A DNA stretch of 64,000 nucleotides, taken from contig VTFK01000050.1 of the NCBI GenBank assembly GCA_009617715.1, positions 1,674,001-1,738,000 on the forward strand. The letters run 5' to 3'. The stretch's first letter is position 1. Every line of letters begins with the position of its first letter. The stretch comes from Plectrocnemia conspersa. Its lineage: Eukaryota; Arthropoda; Insecta; Trichoptera; Polycentropodidae. The notes below the pieces were generated by a model that was not told the DNA's origin, did not search any database, and saw nothing but the letters and a program-made list of their open reading frames with translations. Positions 38,401 to 50,400 of the stretch are shown here, piece by piece. The position numbers were made by a program, and so were the translations under genes.

Positions 38401-41400
38401 CGAAACTGTCCGCAAACGGATATCGATCATATCAGGTCCGGTAACCTAATTTCTCATTCCGATTCCGAATAATTCCATTTGGGGTATTCGATTCGAAGTT
38501 TACTCTGACGGTTTCGAATTATCCGTTTATTGGTTTAGGAGCGTCAGTGAAGCGAATACAATTTTTAATGACACCATTTTATGTTTCCATGTTTCCTACG
38601 GCTCGATGTACACTGGATTTATTTTTGCGTCCTGTCGGGAAAAAAGTTTTTCGCGATGAAAAGGGTTTTTGTACTATCTGATTTATGTATTTAAAACTTT
38701 ATACAATTTCGGTTTAAAAAAATATTTTCGTTATGATGTTATCCGGAACGTTATTTCTAGAAAATTGTACAAGTCGCAATTTAGACGACTCGGATTGCGT
38801 TCGCGAACTTTTCATTACACAGTAGGTATTAAAAATAAACTTAATTGAAAAAGTTTAAATTAAATTGTAATTTCATTGTTTATTTTACTGATTAAATAGC
38901 TTTCGTTTTTAACATGTCTATTTAATCATTATTTCAAATCCCATTAATATATATTATGCATATATTTGATTAAATAAATATTTAAAATGACGATATTTTG
39001 ACAAAATACCACAATAATGAATTATACAACTTTTATATGCTGATAAACCACAATTATATGCTGATAATACCACGATATTACATATATCATGGTATAAATT
39101 AAGAAGTGATAAAAACGATCCCATTCCCATATAAATACACGTCCCATTTTTTTACGCTGCGCGGCCTATTCAACAATTTAATTTAAAAAAATAGTCGCTA
39201 ATTTATAAAATAGCTTAAATGTCAGATTATTCACAAATATCATATTTTATTTACGACAAACTACTTGCTTTGCGGTAAAATTTTGCTGTTATTAATAATA
39301 ATATTGACATAAAATAAAACTGTTTTGACAATCAGTTAAGTTATTTTATAATTTAGGTAAGGGAGTGCGGGTAAAATATTAAGTTTCACAGCTAGTAGAC
39401 CGCCATCACTAATTTCAGCCGAGTCGCCCGCGCGGCCTAAAAGTTTACCCACCCTTAGTATATTATCAAATTAAACATTTATTATTCATATTACGATAGT
39501 CATTTATCACACATGTCTAGCGTGTGTGGATTCGCATCTCACTTATTTAAATTAACATAAACTAAAGTATTACAAAATGAAATATTACCTTATGATATAA
39601 ATATATAAACATAAAAGATCCTCAATTTTATTTATTTTGTAATTTAATTTATCAAATAATCTAAGAATCCATCATTCCGCGTACGACTGATTATTTTAAT
39701 TATTTTTATTACTAATCCGACCATTATGGCGCATCATTTTATATTTATAGTGTGTACCTTGCGAGTTAAGCTGTTAAAATATGTCTCATGGTTGTGTCGC
39801 ATTTTTAACGAAGAAACTATTTTTTTCTTAAACAACTAAATTATTACTAATCTAAACATCGTGACTAGGGAGGTTTCCCCAACACGTCATGATGACCATT
39901 ATACAAACAATAATTTGAATCTATTTTTTATTTATAGCGTGTACCTTACGAGTTAAGCTGTTAAAATGTGTTCCACAGTCGCATTTAAACTAAGAAACTA
40001 TTTTTTTCTTAAACTGGAAAAAAATCTTTATTACGTGGTGTCGTATTAGCATTTTTTATGATTGACAGTATAAGTTAATCTCTTTTATTAATATTATAAG
40101 AGTAGTTCAATTGATAAACCTGACACCATTAAATATATAAAAAAATATAAATCAGTTATGGTGCACACCTAAAATAGATGAGCACCATCTGACATATTTT
40201 TTTCGAGCTATTTGGCACGATTTTAAAGGGTAATTCTGATTGTTCTAAGAATATACTTATACCGCGAGTGGTTAATTAATTTATTTTTTATTACAAATCT
40301 ATGGTATTCCATATGCGTAATTATGTCCATTATACAAACGAGAATTATATCACATAATATTAAAAAAAATGTGTTGCACACAAAAAATATATGAGCACAA
40401 TCCGACATCCTTGTGTTTGATAGATGGCTCGTTTTTGAACGCTGACGTTCTCGTCGTGACGGAAAGAATAAAGGATGCGATCGTGACTCTAAGCCACTCG
40501 AAACCTTGCAGCTGATAGTTGTTTGAGTCGAGCTATAACTTGCCTGTTCACGAGTCATTTGATAAAATATTATTGGCCCTCTACTGTCAGCAGGTCCGGA
40601 CCCTGGGAAAACAATGATTCCGGGCCTCATGACAAAAATGCCATTTTATATATTTTTTAACATCGCAATATAATTTTTGTATTTATATATTTTTAATTTA
40701 TTTTTAATACATATAAGATATTCTTTATGAGCTGTATTAGATCATTATTAGAGACCCTCGGTAACGAGCGTTCCAACTGCGACGGCGCCGACACGATTTT
40801 ATTGCTTTTGACGTGAATTTTTGCCTTTTGAGATGTGATAATTGTTTTTGCGCTCTCCTATTGACCAAAATTCGGTTTAAATATATTTTTCTCAGCCCTC
40901 TTATTTAAAAAAAATATTTTCGGTACTACCGGTACTTCACTTTATAATACCGGTAGTACCGGTATTGCAATCCCTAATCATAACGAACCGCTATTGCTAG
41001 TCGTCGAAGTTTTCAAAAGTAAGCTCCTAGATATTACTTCTTTCATATCAATATATTTGACTTGCAGATGTAATTACTGATATTTATTTACCCACTCAGT
41101 TTTTTTTAGACTCTGTTTGCTGATTTCTATTATTTTGGCTTAAAACTTAAATTTATTATTGAATATCTTCGTTTGTGTTGTAATATAAGCTTTTAAACTA
41201 CCTTTCCTCAAATTAATGGAACCTTAGGACTAACGCTAAGGCTGAAATAAAATTTTTATTCAATATTTGAGCTGCTCTTTCTGCAAGAAAGTTGCAATCG
41301 TAGACAAAACTGATACTATGAGCCACTTGTGTAGATTAGAATCATAATTAAATTGTTTTTTTTTCTTCTAGTGTCTTAGATTCTATTGAACGTTTTGAAT

Positions 41401-44400
41401 AATTCTGGCTAAACTTATCATATTCACTAATGTCTTAAATAAAAAGGTAGTTCTATTTTTAAACCACTGTCGTAAGTTCTACCGCCAAAATATTCTTCTT
41501 CTTCCTCCTTGAGACTCCAATTCAAATATTCGAATACAGAATATATAGCCCATTTGTGTTCTTATATTTATGTCATTAAAGTCACAGTCATGACCATATC
41601 AACAAACTGTCAAAAAAATAGTAAAGAAAAAAACAAGTTGTAATTGCCGAAATTCCATAAATTACTCATAAATATTCAATAATAAATAAATTCTGATACT
41701 AAAGTCTCGGATGCTTCGTTCTCATTCTCGTCGTCTTTATCGTCATTAACCAATCATCATATTCACGATGATTAATTAGAGTATCTATGAATGTTAAATT
41801 GACTCAGAAACAGATTCCGACCCTAACGACGGGACACCGCCGCGTTTGAATCGTTTCGAGGCAAACCTTCGTAAAAGTTAACGACGCCCGTCGAATTAGA
41901 TGCGGAAAACTCGATTAGGCCGTAATTTGCGAAAGGGTGAACGAAAACGGTCTCGGGATAGTTTATTCGCGAAATTTCCGAGCCCGAACAAAGGCTAGAC
42001 GCGGGGCGAATCGGGAAAGTTTTCGCAACTCGGCCACCTGTTGTCGGAGAAGGGTTCGATTGATGTGTGTGCGGTTTCAGGGTGTTTCAGGAGATGCTGT
42101 ACGGAATCCAGACGGGGTTCGGGTCGCCCCAAGTTCCTGTGGCAGAGCTGCTGGCCAGACCGGTTCCGGCATTGCTGTCTCCGCAGAACGCCAGACCCAA
42201 GACCAGTAACTTCCTTCAAGTGCCAGATATCGAATCGGCGAGGTGGGTACCCGTTATTCGTTTATATTTGTATCGTCGAATGCTGCTGACAGACTGTAAT
42301 ATTTCATACTATTGACCAGTAAAGTTAAGGTTTCGAAGCACCCTCCTTTTCAATTTAAGACTAAATCCGTACAATTATTTTGTATAGATTTGTAGATCAT
42401 ATTTATTTATTTTATTTTTGGCTTCATTGATTTGTTGTGGTATTTAATAGTCATTTAATACATTTAAATTATTCCTACTGAAATCGAAATATTAAAAAAC
42501 AACCACTGACTGGGCAACTTTTGCCCCTCCCCACCTGGAAAAAGCTGGAATGACGTCCTTGGTTCTAAACCAAAAACTCTAGAGTTATCTCTCAAAGAAT
42601 ATATATAAAAACAATCTCGAATCTATTCCAAAAATATTTTTTTAAATATGTCAGTGAAATATAAAAATCATTTTCAACAGTAGATATATATTTTTACCAG
42701 TGAAAATATAATTTATTTGGCAGATGCTAGTAAAATTATATATTTTTAACTTTGACGCAGCGTTCATGATCATCTTTGTTATCAATCAAAACCTTTAGTT
42801 TGGTTGATATTGAATACGGATTTAACAGGTTGAAGTCCATTTTTTCTTCAGGACTAGATTTTATTCCAGACTACATTTTGAAAGGATGCAAGTCTGGTAT
42901 TTTGAACCTACTTCAATTTATTTTTAATTTGAGTTGTAGAAATGCTCTAAGATTACCCGATTCATAAAAAGGGTGTCAAGTCTCACATTGACAATTACAG
43001 GCCAATAGCGTTGATTTCAGCACCTGCAACATACTGCATAAGTACATTTTTAATCATTGCTGGTGTATGCTTCTCGAGCAGCAACATGGTTTCCGTCAAT
43101 CTCGTTCCACAGTCACTAATCTTATGGTTTTGTCAAACTTTGTTTCAAGATCATTGGACTCTGGTATACAAGTAAACGTCATATACACAGATTTTGAAAA
43201 GGCATTCGATATAGTTAATCTTGCTTTACTTGTGAAAAATGACCTAATTTTGGGTTTTCTGATGGTCTTATAAACCAATAGATATCAGTTCGTCAAGTAT
43301 AAAAACACTTTTTCAGAACGATATAAGACCTCTACTGGAGTACTTAAAGGATCCAACTTGGGTCTATTTCTGTTTCTATTATTCATTAATGACATAGACA
43401 CAACAATGCATCACTCAAATAGCAGAATGAATCAGAATATAATCCGCCTCATCGAATTGTATACAAATCATTCGTTTTTATGGGATCCCAACTCTGATGT
43501 GATCATACCGACTCCACCAGCGTTGAATTTGCTTTTTGTTCAAATACAGCATTCTCGATAGATTCGCCCAAACTGACGGTTCACATTATTTTGCGCCTTT
43601 TTCGCGCAGCGTTTCGGCGAAATAGTTGCGCGAGTAGTTGCGCGCAATGTAAACGCAACCTTAGACATACTTTCGGCGATCGTTTACAGGGGGGTAAAAA
43701 TAACAATAGGCTTTTTATGCATAATAAAACGCATTGTTTATCGCACATTATTTTTATATCTGGGCGCTTACGAGTAATAAACGCCTTCGGGCGGATATGC
43801 TAATAGGTGTTCTGTGAAATATTAACAATTATTATCACAAATGTTTAGTCCCAAGCTCTCTTTTCCATTGTTATTCCTTACTTTTGAGACAAGTTGGTAT
43901 TTCTTTTTATTTGTTCAGAATGTTGATCTTTAAATTAATGTGGTTGAAACCCTCACATAATATTTTCTAATCAGACCAAAACAATAGTAAAGCTTTTTTA
44001 CATTATAAAACAAATTTTATTATGCTTTCATTTCACTAACGAAAACATACCATTGCTATTGATTTTTTTTATTTTACTTGAAAATGTGTGTAATTAAAAA
44101 CTAAGAAGCTTTAATAAAAATAAAATTCTTACCTTTAACATATACATTTTGTAAGTAAGTACTTGTTTGATAACAAAATCAACCAGTCTCAATATAAAAA
44201 TGTTAACTTTGCAAAACATTCATTTTATAAATAAGACACAGTAGGATAACTTTTGATATTATCTTGCACGCCTCAAAACGATTTCTTTTTATAAGATTTT
44301 TTTATTAAATGTAAAGTAAGCTCAGCTGCGAAAGCTTTTCTAGTAGAAAACGCGCTAATGAAACGGACGCTAATCCATCCGCTTACCCTAACGAGTTCTA

Positions 44401-47400
44401 AAACAAAAACGAGGGAGGAAAATATAAATATTTCTCTAATTTGCTAAATGCTCACGCACGCGGCTGAGCGTTGATTTTCCGGGTTGATGCCTTCTTTTGT
44501 GTTTAAAGAGGCTAAAATAAGAAGCGCTTACTTTTCCCCTCGCATTACGAAGCGGTCGTGTAACGCGAATGACTGCCAAGACTTTCGGTTTCTAGACCGC
44601 TACTGGTTTTTATCGCTCCTTATTGGATTATAAACATGATCGAATCCGTTCGAAAGAAATATAAACGGAAATAAATAAAATTCCTAAGATTTTTTTTAAT
44701 CTAAGTGAGTTCATGCACTCGAATATAAATGTATTTGTAGTTGAATCGAGAAGCTTCGCGCACCTCTTAAAACACGCTCGTGCGTTATGATATCGCACAC
44801 TGTTTCGACCCTTCGTTATGAAATCAAACACACTGTGAAATTCATACTTAGAGGGAGCCATTCAATTTTTAAATTAAATATCTGCAGTCAGATGTATTAT
44901 ATAAAAAAAATAAAATAAAAATTTCCTTTAAGCCGAAAACTAATCAATAACAAAATAAAATTGAATCTAAAAGTTTTTTGGTATTTTTTGCATTTTGTGC
45001 ATGAATTGAATATATTTAAAAAAATATTTTCATATTTTCAGCGACAAGCCAAAATGTTTTAAACAAAACATATATGTACATACATTGTACAATCTTTGCG
45101 TAGAGTTTTCCATTACCTTTCTTAATGTTTCCTCCGGTATCAAGGCAATTTCCGCTAGAATATTCGCTTTCAACTGCTGTCGATTTAGTGACTTGTTGAC
45201 GTAGATTTTTTTACATTATCCTCACAGGAAGACGTCTGGTGCGCCCAAATCAAATCAACATCCATCGACTAGGAAATAACTTCCTCAAAGTTTGCATTGT
45301 CACTTTCACTGTATAAGCACAGTGTAATTACGCTTTCTTCCAATAAAACATCTTAAGATGTCACTGATTCACAGACTTTCAGAGTGGTGGTAATCACTTT
45401 CTTGTAGGTATTCATTATATGTGATTTACTTACTCAGTTGGTACAGACTTACCCCGTTGTAACGCATTGGGCTTACGCCTGTCAGGTTTACAACGAAAAA
45501 TTTATTAGAAAATAAATAAAGACCATAGATCTTTGTCATAATAAACAGTCTTTCTCTTTCCTATGCGATATATTCGATCAAACCGCTCATTTAAAATATT
45601 CCTGCTCGAAAATACTTAGTTGTAGATAATAAAATATTACTATAATATATATAATAAAATATTATTATGTTTGTATGAATCTCTCATTTTAACGACCCAG
45701 CGAGATTCTTTTGTAAAAATTTACTTAAGGAATCATTGATTATTCGTAGTTCACGATTCACAATATCGCATTTATTATGTATGTTTTATAAGACTACTAG
45801 ATCATGCGTTCCTTTTCTTCATATTTTCAATATCTCCAATCTATGAAGAAACTTTTAGTGCCAATTTATACAAAGCAGATGTGCGAATGGATGACAAAAT
45901 CCTATTATGCTATCGATTCGCGCATATCGCTTTGGTGCGAAATTAGGTTAGGTACATACTACATATGTAGTTGCTGGCGGGCCAAAACTCCTGCGCCTAA
46001 TGCAACTGCGGACATGGGGTGAGTTACCCTAGGACAGCTCCTGTCCTATATTTACACCAGACCTTTGTTACAGAACGCGCTTGCGCACTATTTCGACCTA
46101 CATATATTTGCAAAATCAAACACGTTTTTAAATTCGACTTTAGCGACAGAGATTCGATTATCGAATAAAGTATCTGCCGAGATAGATGTCTTTCATATCC
46201 ATAAGGAGAGTCAAAGAGCTTTTAAATTTGTCGTATCAATTTATTTAGTATATTTTTATATTTTACGATTGAGTCGTTCAAAATCAAAAGTTGTCATCTA
46301 GCCTAAATGATTTTTTTCAAAACCATAAAGCAAAAAGAATTTTGCTAATTTCTGTTTTGAAAAGGCAATAGTAAGAATTTATACTTTTCTTTCAGTAAAA
46401 ATGGCAGATGGCCACTTTCGCTTTTGAACCACTCAGTTATGAGATGTTATTTTATGTGTAGGATGCATTGGCGTTAAGCTGTTGTGCTTTGCATGTATTT
46501 ATGAACGAATGCCAAGATGCATATGTCTTATTCATTTACAAAAGTTAGTTAACTATAGCTTACTACAGTAAACTGTATTTGCAGTCCATGATTATGAAAA
46601 AAATATGAATTACATTAAAAAAATCAGTGCCAGCGATTTAATTATAATTTATTTTTAAATTGTTTTTCTATTTCATTTTAATAAGTTGTAGTTTATTATT
46701 TGTGAAGATAAACTTTTTTATGTAATTTTTATATTAACACATTTTTATGAGATTTAATTCCCTCGCGGTGTTTTTTTTTATTTAGTATATTAATTTACGG
46801 TGTAACATTAATTCGATGCGATTCTTAATGAGTTTTGTTAGTTCTGAAATTTTATAGAATACTTAATTATCTGAAGCATTCAAAATTGCAGTTCTTATTA
46901 TAGATTTATAGATTAGTAATTTATTTTTTATATTCAACTTAATTTTGCAGCAAAAGTGGGGATATAATTTTGCACCGGTTGTTTTATTTTTTTAAATTAA
47001 CTCGCGAAAGTTTAGAATCCAAAATCATTTCAATTTTTGCTAATTTTTCAACAGCGATTTGTCAAACTATTTTGAAATTTACAAGTAATTCATAAGTAAG
47101 TCAGAAGTTTAGCGTCTGGAAGTCTGAAGCACAAATAATTTTAAATTATAATTTGAAAGATTCTACAGTGTAAAAACTAGTATATTAATTTAAAGCTTTA
47201 TCAATGTCCAGTGCTAATGGTAATAGAAAATATTCAGTGCATTATTTTAACCCTCTTAACTTCTTTGAAAGAAACTTTTTTTCTATGTGTATAACTATAT
47301 AATTGTTATGGTAATAAATACAGATATATAGAAATATAATTTATGTAATACTGTGATATATGTATGAATATTTTAATAAAAAAAACCTATGGGGTATTCG

Positions 47401-50400
47401 GTAAGCATTATTGAAAAATGGTCAAGATCAAAAAAGGTAATACATTGTATGAAAGAAATATTACCACGAGATCATATTAACCCACTGATCCAGTGGTTGT
47501 CAAGTTTTTTCGCTGAATCAATGTTTTCCCAAGAAGCCCTCTGTCAAATTTGAATAAGTTAACTTTGCGAAAAAACAAATAGCTTCATTTGGATCGGGGC
47601 TTGAATGCCATCATGGCTACTGAACTCATTACAGAAGTTTATGGAGCTGTTCTGACCGTACATAAACATATGTCAGTGTTGGTCTCGACGAATCAAATGG
47701 GGCAACCCTTACAATTTGTTGAAATCTCTGTTGGAATCAGATCCTCGCCGAACTATCGAGGAATTATCGTAGAGATTTGCATCTCCATGGTCCATACAGG
47801 AACATTTAAAACGGATTGGCAAAACTAATAGAGGCTTCCGTTTTTGTCTCAAATCATAACAAAGGATGAGAAGTGGATAGTGTATGAAAATATGACACGA
47901 AAAAAACAATGGCTTTCAAAGAACCAAGTACATGTTCTAACCCCTAAACCAGGAATGATACTTCGTGAAGTTATTTTGTGCGTTTGGTGAGATATGAAAG
48001 GGATACTGCATCATGAATTACTAAAACCGGGCTCAACAATTACCGCAGAAGTTTATTATCAACAATTGACTGGATTGAGCGATAAATTGCAAAATAAACG
48101 TCCGAATTTGATCAATTGAAAGCGAGTGATTCTTCTGCACAATGCACGCCCTCACAAGACAAAAATGACACGTGATAAAATCGGTGAGATGATTTGGGAT
48201 GTTTTAAAGCATCCTGCGTATTCACTAGACATTGTTCCTTCTTACCTATTTAGATTCATGGAACATATATTAACCCCTTCACCGCGGATGGCTTTAATAG
48301 AAGTCACCAAGAAAATCGCTAGTACTCATTGGGCACCTAAAGATGTCATTAACCTTTGGGCCTAATAATATGGTTATTTAGTATATAATTTAAGGCTGAA
48401 AATCACTTGAATTTATTGAACGATAATATTTTTTAAAAATATCGCATGAATATGTGCCTCCCTCTCCACATATTAACAAATTTCGAAATGCGCGCAAAAA
48501 TATCTGCCGCGGTGAAAAGGTTAAGAGGGAACAAATAATAGTGTTTGATATGGAAAACCACCTATTATTTTTTTTAACTCACAACTAGCAAGATAGGGGT
48601 TGAAAAATTAACAGAAAGATGAAATAAGATTATAGAAAATCAGGGTAATTATATTTTGAAATAAATTGTAAGAGAAATAGTGAAAAGAAATTTTTAATTT
48701 GTTTAAAAAAATAATGGATATCTTTCCGGTACCCCGGAATAGTAATAAAAAAAAACAGGAAAAACAAAACCTCCATATTTTCTAGCCAAAATCACAAAAA
48801 ATAAGAAAAAGAGAGGAAAAATAAAAATGTTTTTAAATCTTCTTCTTTGAATGTTTCTGCGAATACTGTTATGATCTGGAAGCATTCCTTGTATTGATTT
48901 TATGATATTGGGTTAACTCTCACAAGTTCTTCAAGTAACAAATTTTACACCAAATTTTAGCTAAGAGTGATATATATTTTTTTATTTTATTATATAAATT
49001 TTGAACTAATTATTTTGTGTTTCCTTTCTCATTTTTATATTTTTTTATGTGTAGTTTTTATACTTTATATAGCAATTAAGATTTGTGAAAAATATGTAAT
49101 TAAATTTGAATTTGTGTATTTAATATTACGCGAGAACGTGACTATGGTAAGATGCAGAATGTGGCTCTCGTTGAACTCATGTATACCTACCTCATGTAAA
49201 CGCCAGCGACTCACCGGTGAGTCACTTAAACAAGTAAACGAATTATTTACAAAAAATATAGTTATTAAAAATTATTGTCCTAGCTTCGTTTATCAGTAAA
49301 TCAAGTATTTTATAATTATTTTTAGAAAGAGATACTGAGGCGTGATGATAGGCGACTCACTAAAAAGTCGCTGGCGTTTAAAGGGTTAACTGGAAAAGAT
49401 GCATTTATTTTTCATTCGGTCGTCGAAGTCGAATCTGAAAGAGAGCATATCGTTTCAGGCCGAAGAGCGTGCCCAGCTCGCCGATGGTGAAGCGAGCCTT
49501 CTCTCGCCTGGGGACGCTGACCGCCGGCTGGGGCAGATCCATCCGCAAGCAGCAGGCGCACCTGAGCGCCGACGACAAGAAGAAATGGGCGTCGTCGCAG
49601 GACTGCTCGAGTGAGTCGTATAAATCGTGTATCGAGTGAGTCATGTTTTGGTTTGGCGCAACTAACGCCGGATCGGATCTTTTCAGACAAGGGCCCCGAC
49701 AAGGGCGACCGCTCCGCCGCGGCCCTCGCGGCCCCCAGGCTGTCGGTGTGCGCCGACGCTCAGAAGGTGGACCGCGCGAAGCTGGCGCAGACCGAGTTCT
49801 CCATCATCGAGTTCGACCCGGAGACGTTCCGCGTGCTGCTCGACTACCTGCACACGGGCAGCTGCCCGCTGACGTGCGCCTCCATCCGGGCCTCATCTGC
49901 GCCGCCGAGCACTACGACCTGCCCGAGCTACTGCAGGCGTGCTTCCACCACGCGAAGCAGTTCCTGCGCGTGGACTGCGCGTGCGCGATGCTGGTGGCCC
50001 TCGAGAACTACTACTGGCGCTACACGTCGGCCTCCGAGCTGGTCAACATGATCCTGGCGTTCGCCGAGCAGCGCGCCTCGGCGCTCTTTCAGACGCCCGA
50101 ATTCCTGGCGCTGTCCGAGTCCATGGTGCAGATGATCATGTGCCGCAACCTCGAGTGTCCGGAGGTGCGCAAGTTCGAGGCCATGCTGGGCTGGGCGAGG
50201 CACAAGGTGCGCGCCAAGACCGCCTCGCGGCCCGACGCCAAGCTCGAGTTCAAGTGCACGATGGAGCGGCTGGCGCGAGACCTCAAGCTGTACCGCATCT
50301 CGCCGCAGGAGCTGATCAAGGTGGTGCTGCCGTCGAAGGCGATCAAGAACGAGCGCATCCTGGAGACGCTGGTGTTCCAGGCCAACTCGGGCATGTACCG

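Noticed and set aside
40223..40630. 135-codon minus-strand frame
   Set aside because: It runs across the junction of repeat R5 and SINE S1; no domain.
24776..40976. One 16-kb composite hAT transposon
   Set aside because: The 8-bp flanks of the two ends (TTTGTAGC and ATCATAAC) do not match, and no transposase lies between that fits.
42081..42090. Second acceptor (TTTCAG, ending 42,090) for gprs exon 6
   Set aside because: Using it removes ten bases and breaks the frame across the exon 5-6 junction.
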